The notes below the pieces were generated by a model. That model did not search any database, was not told the origin of the DNA, and saw only the letters and a program-made list of their open reading frames with translations. From contig NC_065872.1 in NCBI RefSeq assembly GCF_933775445.1, positions 9,672,001 to 9,736,000 of the forward strand: a stretch of 64,000 bases of DNA, given 5' to 3'. This DNA comes from Argentina anserina. Lineage: Eukaryota; Streptophyta; Magnoliopsida; Rosales; Rosaceae. The position numbers and the translations under genes were made by a program. This document shows, in pieces, positions 1-10,812 of the stretch (positions within the stretch are counted from its first letter, which is position 1; each line of letters begins with the position of its first letter).

Positions 1-1586
1 CCTATTTTGAAGAGCTGTATCATGGAGAGGGGGAGACAAGTGAGCCAGTCAATATGGTAACAGGTTCCGTTGAGATTACCAAGGTATCAGCCACCGGAGG
101 TCGTCACTCAAGAGATTGAGGCACCAGAAGCTGACAACATAACTGCCCCTCTTGTCTCCCGTACAACTGTTTATACCCCTGACCAATGCTCTCATGGTAC
201 AGAAGATCACTCATCTGAGGTTAGTTATTCTATTAGGGATAATAGTAGACAATATGTTTTGCCAAATAGATCTACTCGGGGTCAACCAACAAAAAAATAT
301 GAACCTACCCTTCAGACTAAAGCCAAGTATCATGTGGCAAATTTTATATCTACCAAAAGATTATCTAAGTCATATGAGTCATTTGTGAATCAAATATCTA
401 CTGTATCAGTACCTAACAAAGTGCATGATGCATTGGGAGATCCAAAATTGAGGAAAGCAATGGAGGAAGAGATGGAAGCATTACAAAAGAACAATACTTG
501 GGAACTTGTACCTCCACCATATGGCAAGAAGACTGTAGGATGTCGTTGGGTGTTTACAGTGAAGCATAATCCAGATGGGTCAGTAAGCCAGTATAAAGCA
601 CGCCTAGTAGCGAAGGGGTTCACCCAGACATATGGCATAGACTATGATGAGACATTTGCACCTGTTGCAAAGATAAACATTATTCGGGTATTGCTCTCTG
701 TTGCTGCTAACTTGAACTGGCCACTTAGGCAGTTTAATGTTAAGAATGCATTCCTTCATGGAGAACTAACAGAGGAAGTATACATGGATCTTCCGCCTGG
801 ATATGTGGCCGCTTCTCCAAGTAACTCCGTATGCAGATTGAGAAAGTCTTTGTATGGTCTTAAACAGTCACCTCGTGCTTGGTTTGGAAGATTGTCACAA
901 TTCATGAGGAAAATTGGCTACATGCAGAGTAATTCAGACCACATTATTTCTCAAACACCAAAAAGGGAAGGTAACAACCCTAATCATATATGTTGACGAT
1001 ATGGTAGTTATTGGTAATGATACTATTGAAGTGGACAGATTATAAAAGCAGCTAGCCACAGAGTTTGAAATGAAGGACCTAGGTACACTCAAGTATTTCT
1101 TGAGAATTGAGATAGCCTGGGGAAGTGATGGTATCTATATGTGTCAGAGGAAGTACATCCTTGATCTACTAATGGAGATAGGTATGTTAGATTGCACTCC
1201 AATTGATACTCCTATTGAGCAGAACCATCGGTTAGCAGAGTACCCAGATCAAGTGCCCACTGACAAAACTCGTTATCAGAGGCTAGTTGGACGCCTGATT
1301 TATTTGTCACACATCAAGCGAGATGTTACGTATGCAGTAAGTGTAGTGAGTCAGTTTATGCAGAATCCGAGTGTGGATCACATGGATGCTGTTGTGAGGA
1401 TTTTGAGGTACTTGAAGTCAGCTCCAGGGAGAGGAGTAATGTTTTCTAATCACAACAATATCCTTTTTGTTTCTATAGAAGAGCAACTTGCCGATATGCT
1501 CACAAAAGGAGTGTCTAAAAGGGCTTTTTATGATTCACTTAGCAAGTTGGGCATAGTTGATATGTATGCACCAACTTGAGGGGGAG
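1..1586 (+). pseudogene. Ty1/copia pol fragment (RT-RNase H), broken
   Basis: This is the 3' half of a copia polyprotein whose upstream part lies outside the window. The frame from 70 to 996 holds the RVT_2 reverse transcriptase start, with motifs CRWVFTVKHNPDGS, ARLVAKGFTQTYGIDY, NAFLHGEL and LYGLKQSPRAW. The frame then breaks. The catalytic YVDD box is readable only in another frame near 990-1005, and a TAA interrupts it near 1042. The frame from 1070 to 1579 carries MKDLGTLKYFL, RLVGRLIYLSH and the terminal EEQLADMLTKG. RNase H is mostly missing: the sequence jumps from the start of the domain (VMFSNHNN) to its last segment, so roughly 100 residues are deleted. The element cannot be autonomous. 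It belongs to the same family as the reverse-strand copy at 2453-8030, since both end in a near-identical YDSL-KL--VD-YAPT tail. Confidence 0.9.
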
Positions 1587-1858
1587 TGTCGGCGTGAATC
1601 CGGCGTAAAACACGGGCCGTGATTCACGGAGTAAATTATGTTAGATTAGGCTATATAATTGTTGAATCTGTGTATGAATGTTATTAAGCAATAATCAATC
1701 TTCTTCAACTGGATTAAATAGTTATAGAATATGATAGTTTCTTCTTCTATACAAAATTTTATAGTCCTCTATATATAAGTCTTGTATAGCTAGCTAGGCC
1801 ATGTTGATCGACATGAACATATAGTTTCGTGTCATCGATATGCTTCTCAGAACCGACA
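1587..1858 (+). repeat. 3' LTR of the first copia element
   Basis: The sequence starts TGTCGG immediately after a purine tract (GAGGGGGAG) that follows the pol stop, and ends CCGACA. It is therefore a 272-bp LTR with 6-bp inverted termini. The 5' LTR and the target duplication are outside the window. Confidence 0.85.
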
Positions 1859-2215
1859 TTTCTAAATTTGAAGAGTTGTCTGAAAAATAATTTAATAATT
1901 TAATGACGTTTGTATGAAAAGTCGTAGATATTGCTTTTGGATTTTATACTAGTAGATCATTTTTTTCCCAAGTGCACATTGTCTTCTTTCTTGTTGATTT
2001 ATACTACTTCTTTTCAAATTTTATTTTTACTTGTTTGTTAATTATAACACATTTCTACACCAACCTCACGGATAGAAGTCATAAAACTTGAAGTTTGGTA
2101 TTCCAATTAGTATGTGTCTACGCTAGATCGATCATCAAATCTATATTTGACAGATCTTTCATGATAATCAAATATAAAAACACTGTTCCAAATCGATAGG
2201 AAAGATTGTACTTAC
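1859..2215. other. AT-rich noncoding spacer
   Basis: This spacer lies between the inward-facing 3' ends of two copia copies. I see no ORF, repeat or RNA gene in it. Confidence 0.5.
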
Positions 2216-2452
2216 TGATGGTTAGAGACTTTAAGAGTAGGTTTCAAACCTACCACTCTACCAGTAGAGTTTCAATATAGATATGCATCTCTAGTTACTT
2301 GTTCTACAAGTCAAATACAATTAGATGAATTTCTCATATATTATTCTTCCCACATTAGTAAGTACAATTGACCTACGTCTCTATTCTACAATTGGTAAGT
2401 ATTAAACTACAATCTTTACATTCATAATACTATATCATGACTCACGCTAACA
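2216..2452 (-). repeat. Probable 3' LTR of reverse-strand copia element
   Basis: On the minus strand an LTR begins TGTTAGCG directly after the polypurine tract (CTTGAGAGAGAG) that follows the pol tail. The inner boundary at 2452 is well supported. The outer end at 2216 (CTAACCATCA on the minus strand) is the best TG...CA candidate, but no second LTR is available to confirm it. Confidence 0.5.
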
Positions 2453-5400
2453 CTCTCTCTCAAGTTGGCGCATACACATCAACCATGTCCAACTTGTTAA
2501 GTGAGTCATAAAATGTCTTGTTAAATACTCTTTTTTGTGAGTATATCCGCAAGTTTCTCTTATGTAGGAACAATATGAAAGCTAATGATCTTAGGCTGCG
2601 TTTGATGCGGCTTTGGGCAGCTTCGCTTATAAGAGAAGTCGAACAAAGTGTTTGGTAACATAGAAAGTGACCAGCTTCGCTTATAATCACATATGTTTTC
2701 ATAGGATAAGCAGAAGTTGGCCGAACCCTCCTTTTAGAAGCGGCTTCCGCGCTTATACAGTGTCGATGTTTAATGAAAATAGCAATGGGTACCCTCCTCA
2801 ACTTCAAGAAATTACATGATCGCCCTACCCTAATAAGCCTCTCTTTTCTTCTTCGTCAACTTTCATCTTCTTCCTCAACACTCTTCGAGTCTCTGTGATA
2901 ATCAAATGGGGATGTCTCCTTCGTTTTACCCAGCAGCCACCTCGATTTCAATATGGATTTTTCTTCTTCTTTGCAAAGGTTTAGGTCTCAAGGTATTACC
3001 AATAAAGAATTCGTTCAATTTCTCTTTGATAATGATTTGGTGTATTTGTAGTGGTAGTTGCTGGAAATTAAGTTTGGGTTTTGATGTTTTTGGTCAGGTT
3101 ATTAATAATATATCATCTCCAATTAAGTTATTGAGGCTTGTATCAAACCTACCTGATAACTGATAAGCTTTTGGTTTCCTTCGTTTTTGAAGCCATGTAT
3201 GATGGGAGGTGAACAATTTGGGTTCTTTGTGGATTGTTTAGTTGGTTTCATGTCTCCACATTTGCTATTCTTGAATCAAGTATAAGTTAGATGATCTTGC
3301 TTATTCTCCAATTAAGTTTGTTTGTTATTCTCTATCTTTGGTTCAAATTCTATCGATTTGCAGGCATCAAATTGATTTATGATGGTCTTGCTTTAGTCTT
3401 TCATATATATAGTTCTTGACAAGTCTCTCAATAGCTTAAGGTTCATCAAGAACAGGTCTTGGTAATAAGGTAATATGTGTTTCAAATGGTTGTGCATATA
3501 GTTCTTCCAGAGGTAGAATATTTGCCTATGTGCCAATCATATATAGTTTATTCAGGGCAATCTCAATAACAGATGAACTAACCAAAAGAGTGCAGCTTGA
3601 AGGGATATGCCATGTTATAGTTGAAGAAAAGTGGTAGTACAATAATAAGAAATGAGATGATTCTATTTTTTTACATATATTCAAGCATATGTATTGAAAA
3701 TTGTAACCTTAAAGCTTGAATCATCCACCTTATGGTCTGACACATAAAGCTGAAAGAGGACATGGATGTTACTTTGTTATGGATGGAGATTTGAAGTTAT
3801 GAACTTGTTTATGGATTGAGATTTGAAGATAATAATCTTAAATCATGTATGTTGTGGATATGATTAATGCAACTTATGAACTTTTTTTTAAACAAAAATT
3901 TAAGAACTAGAGCAAGGGAATTACATTATATTATCAAATAGTTGATAATCAAATAATTAAGACAAGGATTATTTCATGTCTAAAAAGGTCATTGGCAAAT
4001 TAAAAGCACAAGTAAGTTTGTGTTTACCAAACACTTTGTCACTTCTTCTGGCAACAGCTATTTATAAAAGTCAGTTTTACTAAACACTCAGGTATTTTGC
4101 TTATCAGCCACTTATTCTCATAAACAAATAAAAACAAACTTCCCTTAAAAGCTCACCTGCACCAAACACACCCTTAGCATCTAGTTTTTCTTTTATAAAA
4201 TACGATCAACTTCCACATATTTAGTACGATCATGCTGCACAGGATTTTATGAAATATCAAGAGTCGCCTTGTTGTTATAGTACTTAGGTTTAACACTCAA
4301 ATATTGTAGCAAATTTTTAGCCACAACAACTATCACACTCCATGAGTCATACCTTTATATTCTGCTTCAGCACTAGAGTGACCTACCACCTTTTATTTTT
4401 TACTCTTCCATGTAACTAGTTTACCTTATACAAAGGTAAAGTACCATGATGTAGACCTTTGATCTGTAATATTTTCAGCACACTCTACATCAGGCCACAA
4501 ACCTCAAGAATATTGTTGTGATTAGAAAACATTACTCATCTCCCTGGAGCTTACTCATCTCCCTGGAGCTGACTTCAAGTACCTCAAAATCCTCACAACA
4601 GCATTCATGTGATCCACACTTGGATTATGCATGAACTGACTCACTACACTTACTGCCTACACAACATTTGGTCTAATATGTGCCAAATAAATTAAGCATT
4701 CAACTAACCTCTGATAACGAGTCTTGTTGGTAGGCAGTTGATCTGGATACTTTGTTAATCAATGATTCTGCTCAATAGGAGTAGTGTTAATTGGAGTGCA
4801 ATCCAACATAAATGTCTCTGCTGGTAGATCAAAGATGTACTTCCTCTGACACATATAGATTCCCTCACTTCCCCTGGCTACCTTAATGCTCAAGAACTAC
4901 TTGAGTGTACCCAGATCCTCATATCAAACTTTGTGGCTAGCTGCTTCTGTAATCTATCAATCTCAACAGTATCACTATTAATTACTAACATATCATTAAC
5001 ATATAGAATTAGGGTTGTTACCTTCCCTTGTTGGTATTTGAGAAACATGTGTGGTTTGAATTACTCTGTTTGTAGCCAATCTTCCTCATGAATTGTGAAA
5101 ACTTTTCAAATCAACCACGAGGTGATTGTTTAAGATGATACAAAGATTTTCTCAATCTGCATACAAAGTTACATAGAGAAGCAGCTACATATTCAGGCGG
5201 AAGATCCATATACACTTCCTCTGTAAGTTCTCCATGAAGAAATGCATTTTTGACATCAAACTGTCTAAGTGGCCAGTTTAAGCTAGCAATAAAAGAAAGC
5301 AATACCTGAATAATGTTCATCTTCGCAACAGGTGCAACTATCTCATCATAGTCTATGTTATATGTCTGAGTGAATCTCTTTGCTACTAAGCGTGCTTTAT

Positions 5401-8030
5401 ACCGACTCACTGACCCATCTGGATTATGCTTTACTGTAAACACCTAGCGGCATCTCACATCATTCTTGCCATGTGGTGGAGATACAAGCTCCCAAGTATT
5501 ATTCTTCAGTAATATTTCCATCTCTTCCTCCATTTTAGATCTCCTAATGCATCTTGCACTTTTTTAGGTACTGATACAATAGATATTTTATTCACAAATG
5601 ATTCATAGACTTAGACAATCTTTTGGTGGACATAAAATTCGCAACATGATACTTATCTTTGGCCTAAATGGTAGGTTCATATTTTTTTTATTGGCTGACC
5701 TCGAGTAGACCTATTTAGTAATACATATTGTCCACTATTAGCCTCACTAGTATTAACCCAAAAAGAATGACTACCCTCATATGAGTGATCTTTTGTACTA
5801 GGGATACATGAGTCAAGGGTATACAGAGCAGCATGGGAAGCATAAGGGGCAGTTGCGCTGTCAACTTCTGGTACCTGATTCATCTGGTGGTGCCTGTGGA
5901 GTTGATGCATCAGTGATGTCAACTGAAACTGTCACCATATCTCCTGTCGGACCTGCTCAATGATCTCAACTGAGCTTATCACCATATCTCCTATCTGACA
6001 TGTCTTACCCTCTCCATGATACAACTCTTCAAAATATGAATGTTCTACCTGAAGAGCAGTAATAGAAGAAGTAAATTAACTTATGTCCTCAAAGAAAGTA
6101 ACATCTATAATGACATAGTACTTCTTGGTAATGTACCATTTCTGACATCATCCATAACCAACAAACACACATTTAAGTGCCCAGACATCTAACTTTGACC
6201 TTTGACCTTTTGGAATATGTAAAAAGGCAACACAATCAAAAACACGAGTAGGGAGATTATGAAATGAAGGTAAAGGGAAGACAACGAGTCATATCAAGTA
6301 AATGACAATTTTTTCATTCCAAACCCCCATTATGCTCAAATGTGTAAGGACACATTGTTTGATGAATAATCCCATGCGTTTTAAAGAACTCTTGAAAGAC
6401 ACGGTTCACATATTCTCCCCCCCCCCCCCCAATTATCAGAACGAAAAATTTTATTTGCGGCAATGTACTGTGTTTGGACATTGGTATAAAACGCTTGAAA
6501 AATCGGAAAAACTTCATCCCTGGTTTTAAGCAGAACACATTAGACTATACAATTAGAAATGACACATAGTACCTCATACCCAACACAATAGTCTTTTTCG
6601 AAGGTCCCAAACATCAAAATTAATTAATTTAAAACGAACAACACTTTTATTAGAAATACTAGGAGAATAAGTAGTTCGATGATTTTTGCCCAAACATATG
6701 TTCACAACGTAAAACTGACTCATCCATATCAATAAACAAAGTAGGCATGGATATTTTTCATAATACTAAAAGATGGATGCCATAAGCGACAGTACCATAA
6801 CTAAACTTCACTTAGCTTGTAAGAAGTAGAGATAAAGTGGTCCGGGACTGTGCCCCTGGTTTCTCCCCTACGTATGTCTAATCTAGATGAAACAACATGC
6901 CCTTCATATTCCCCGACCAATTAACTTCTCGGTGAGAAGATCCTAAAATATCACATACATGGGGAAAATGGTCACATAGCATTTAGGTTCAGTATTCAAC
7001 TGTGGGACAGATATCAAATAATGAGATAAAGTAGGTACGTATAGCACATTTTGAAGCTCTATTGTGAGAGTAATACGAACTGACTATTTTCCTAACAAAA
7101 AGAATGTCTCACCATTAGCATTAGTAACATAGGGTACTGATGGAGAGGACAATACATTAATATAAGATTTGTCATAAGTCATATGATCTGAAGCATCAGA
7201 ATTGATAATCCATGATCAGAACTAACAAATATAGAAATATTTAAAGCCATACCAATCTTACCACGACCAGCTATTGATGTTGTGTGTGTTTCTCCTCCTG
7301 TTGTATGATGATCATGTCCGACCACACCATAGATATCTGATTTTTGGACCAACTAAATAGCTGCATTCGCTTTCGGACAATAATTATGCCTCTTAGGCCT
7401 AAGATGTGGATACAACTTTCAACACGTCTCACGAGTATGGCGAGTATCATTATAATAAGAGCAAGAAGGACAAGGTTGATTCACAAAAGCTTAGTGGTGG
7501 TCCTTGCTTATGAAGTGAAACTGAATTTGATTGCTAAAGGAGTGGTGCTGGAGATCTTGCATGAATAGTAAGGCTAGAAACTTCAACTTGTGCTTGATTA
7601 AGACTTTCATGTTAAGACTCATCCTTACAGATATATGTGAAAGCTGTAGTCAGGCTAGGGGGTTCTGTCATTCTGAGTAGCTCTCATTTGACACTGTTAT
7701 GCTTTGCATTAAGACCTCTCAAGAAATGGTGAACTCGCTCAAGCTCATTTTCCATTCAGTACCAAAAAATATCCTCGTGATTTTTGTTCTTGTAAGGACG
7801 TTTCATATCAATCTCAACTCAAATATTCTTCAGTTTGGTGACATACTATGCTACCGGCTGCCCATTTTGTTGCATTGTAGAAGCTGTGCACATTAACTCA
7901 TGAACATGTATAAAATCAGACTTATTAGTGTATCGATCTTCCAATGTCTTCCAGATTGTCTGCGCAATATCACATTACTCAACAAGGTCTTCTATATCCT
8001 CATTCTTGCATTTGTACAAGACTGACTAGG
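2453..8030 (-). pseudogene. Decayed Ty1/copia gag-pol, reverse strand, interrupted by a PIF element
   Basis: Read on the minus strand from about 8030 down, this is a degenerate copia element. Gag remnants lie at about 7690-8030. A zinc-knuckle-like patch (CSYYNDTRHTRETCWKL) lies near 7400-7450. The protease/GAG-pre-integrase start, with DSGASDHM decayed to SDASDHMTYDK, lies near 7170-7220. A poorly preserved integrase stretch follows, then RVT_2 at 5111-5443 (FTVKHNPDGS, DVKNAFLHGEL, LRKSLYHLKQSPRG) and RNase H at about 4180-4450. The polyprotein tail is at 2460-2590. Stops and frameshifts are everywhere. RNase H is split by the transposon at 2594-4173. The gag end meets unrelated GC-rich repeat DNA near 8030, so the 5' LTR is missing. 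A C-homopolymer of about 14 bases sits near 6417-6430, and a 19-bp segment is duplicated in tandem near 4530-4567. Confidence 0.85.
2594..4173. mobile_element. Non-autonomous PIF/Harbinger transposon
   Basis: This is a 1,580-bp insertion inside the RNase H region of the reverse-strand copia element. It is flanked by TTA on both sides (2591-2593 and 4174-4176), the 3-bp target site of PIF/Harbinger elements. The terminal inverted repeats are GGCTGCGTTTGATGC on the left and GGGTGTGTTTGGTGC read inward from the right, matching at about 12 of 15 positions with the superfamily's GTTTGG core. A further inverted motif, AAGTGTTTGGTAA, lies about 60 bp in on the left and about 140 bp in on the right. 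No DDE transposase or Myb-like ORF is visible. A short open frame at 2906-3163 follows a CT-rich leader and could be captured host sequence, but I do not recognise it. Confidence 0.85.
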
Positions 8031-8210
8031 CCTCATCATTTAGCCCGCGAACCCGAAAAGCCCGCGGAGGCCCGCAAGCCCGATGGGCTTTTACCCGGCC
8101 CGGCCCGCGAGAAAGCCCGCCAAAGCCCGCTTCCGTAGGTAGCGGGCCGGGCTTAAATTAGAGGTGTGAAACCCGGCCCGGCCCGTAAAAGCCCGCCAAA
8201 TAATAAAATA
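8031..8210. repeat. GC-rich hAT-like terminal sequence
   Basis: This is a sharp island of repeated GCCCGGCCCG and AAAGCCCGC motifs in AT-rich DNA. A TAGAGGTGTGAAACCCGG string near 8159 resembles hAT termini of the form (T/C)AGGGGTG. Neither a matching second terminus nor a target duplication was found. The family assignment is inference. Confidence 0.45.
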
Positions 8211-10812
8211 TTATACGTACATATTTTATTAGGTTTAGAATAAAACTATTGCATTATGAAGCAACTATATTAAGGAAACTTCTTGGGATCGATCGACACC
8301 AGTGGATATGATCGGTATATATATTTAGTGACCCTGTAAAACTTTCATCCAATTCGGAACTCGTTTGACCGTCGGAATTTCCGGTAAACCGAAAACAACA
8401 CTAATATGTCATAAGGGAAGACCCATTACCAAAATGCGAACACCAAAAGTCGTTTGCATATCTGAAATCACCTAAATTTTGTCACCGATTGTGTGTGGTC
8501 GCACCAAGGAAACCAATTTGGCAAAGCCCCAGTCAAAGAGGATTTTAATATGTCAAAACGCCTTTTTCTTTGTTAACCGTAAGTACGGACGGTCAAACAA
8601 TATCCAAAACGAACGAAATTTTTACGGGTTCTCTAAATATATATACCGATCACATCTACTGGTGTCGATCGACCATATTTTGAACTAGAGTTATTGATCG
8701 CCGAAGCGTCAACTAATGTATCATACCCTTTATATTAGGTTTATATTAAAACTAACGCATTATGAAGCGACTATATGAAAGAAACTTGTCGGGATCGATC
8801 GACACCAAGCGATGTGATTGGTATATATATTTAGTGACCCTGTAAAAATTTCATCCAATTCGGACTTCGTTTGACCGTCCGAATTTTTGGTAAATCGAAA
8901 ACACCACTATTATGCCCTAAGGGAGGACTTATTACAAATATGTGAATGCTGAAAGCCGTTTGCATATATTAAATCACCTAATTTTTTTACCTATCGTGTG
9001 CGGTCGAACTGAATAAATCTATTTGGCAAAGCCCCGGTCAATGAGGTTTAAATATGTCAAAACGCCTCTTTTTTAGTTGACCGTTGGTACGAACGGTCAA
9101 ACCATGTCCAAAACGGACGAAATTTTTACAGGTTCCCTAAATATATATACCGATCACATCTACTGGTGTCGATCTCCCATATTTTGAATTTAAGTTGTCG
9201 ATCACCGAAGTGTCCACTAATGTATTATAACCTTATATTAGGTTTATAATAAAACTATCACATTATGAAGCGACTATATGAAGGAAACTTCTCGGAATCG
9301 ATCGACACCATCCGATGTGATCAATATATATATTTAATGATCATTTTAAAATTTCATGCAATTCGGACCTCGTTTAACCGTCAGAATTTCCGGTAAACCA
9401 AAAACAACACTAATATGCCCTAAGGGGGGGACCAATTACCAAGATGCGAATGTGGAAATTTGTTTACATATTTAAAATCACCTAATTTTTGTTACCTATC
9501 ATGCGCAGTCGAACTGAAGAAATCTATTTGGCAAGGCCCTGGTCAATGAGGTTTAAATATGTCAAAACACATCTTTTTTAGTTGACCGTTGGTACGAACG
9601 GTCAAACCACGTCCAAAACGGACGAAATTTTTACGGGTTCCCTAAATATATATACCGATCACATCTACTGGTGTCGATCGACCATATTTTGAATTTGAGT
9701 TGTCGATCGCCGAAGTGTCCACTAAAGTATTATAACCTTATATTAGGTTTATAATAAAACTATCACATTATGAAGGCACTATATGAAGAAAAATTCTCGG
9801 AATCGATCGACACCATCCGATGTGATTAATATATATATATATATATAATGATCATTTTAAAATTTCATCCAATTTGGACCTCGTTTAACCGTCGAAATTT
9901 CCGGTAAACCAAAAACAACACTAATATGCCATAAGGGGGGGGGGGACCAATTACCAAGATGCGAATGTGGAAATTTGTTTACATATTTGAAATCACCTAA
10001 TTTTTGTTACCTATCGTGCGCGGTCGAACTGAAGAAATCTATTTGGCAAAGCCCCGGTCAATGAGGTTTAAATATGTCAAAACACTTCTTTTTTAGTTGA
10101 CCGTTGGTACGAACGGTCAAACAATGTCTAAAACGGACGAAATTTTTACGGGTTCCCTAAATATATATACCGATCACATCTACTGGTGTCGATCGACCAT
10201 ATTTTGAATTTGAGTTGTCGATCGCCGAAGTGTCCACTAATGTATTATAATCTTATATTAGGTTTATAATAAAACTATCACATTATGAAGCAACTATATG
10301 AAGAAAACTTCTCGGAATCGATCGACACCATACGATGTGATCAATATATATATTTAATGATCATTTTAAAATTTCATCCAATTCAGAACTCGTTTAACCG
10401 TCGAAATTTCCGGTAAACCAAAAACAACACTAATATGCCCTAAGGGGGGACCAATTACCAAGATGCGAATGTAGAAATTTGTTTACATATTTGAAATCAC
10501 TTAATTTTTGTTACCTATCATGTACGGTCGAACTGAAGAAATCTATTTGGCAAAGCCCCGGTCAATGAGGTTTAAATATGTCAAAACACTTCTTTTTTAG
10601 TTGACCGTTGGTACGAACGGTCAAACCATGTCCAAAACGGATGAAATTTTTTCGTGTTCCTTAAATATATATACCGATCACATCTACTGGTGTTGATCGA
10701 CCATATTTTTAATTTGAGTTGTCCATCGCCGAAGTGTCCACTAATGTATTATAACCTTATATTAGGTTTATAATAAAACTATCACATTATGAAGCGATTA
10801 TATGAAGGAAAG
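8211..10812. repeat. Tandem array of about five ~505-bp units
   Basis: The anchor ATTAGGTTTA (or a one-base variant) recurs at 8228, 8734, 9237, 9742, 10257 and 10761. Spacings are 506, 503, 505, 515 and 504 bp. Five near-complete units and the start of a sixth are present. Each unit contains a left arm with ATCGATCGACACCA followed by a GATCGGTATATATATTTA-type stretch. About 345 bp later comes its reverse complement, ending CACATCTACTGGTGTCGATC. Each unit can therefore fold into a hairpin with arms of about 40 bp. Units 3 to 5 look more alike than unit 1. No coding capacity is evident; the short ORF at 8479-8688 spans noncoding repeat. The array abuts a GC-rich hAT-like end on the left and a broken gypsy gag on the right. 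Confidence 0.9.

Noticed and set aside
8211..10812. CRISPR-like or centromeric satellite reading of the 505-bp array
   Set aside because: The genome is plant nuclear, units are far too long for CRISPR, and five units beside broken retrotransposons do not by themselves indicate a centromere.
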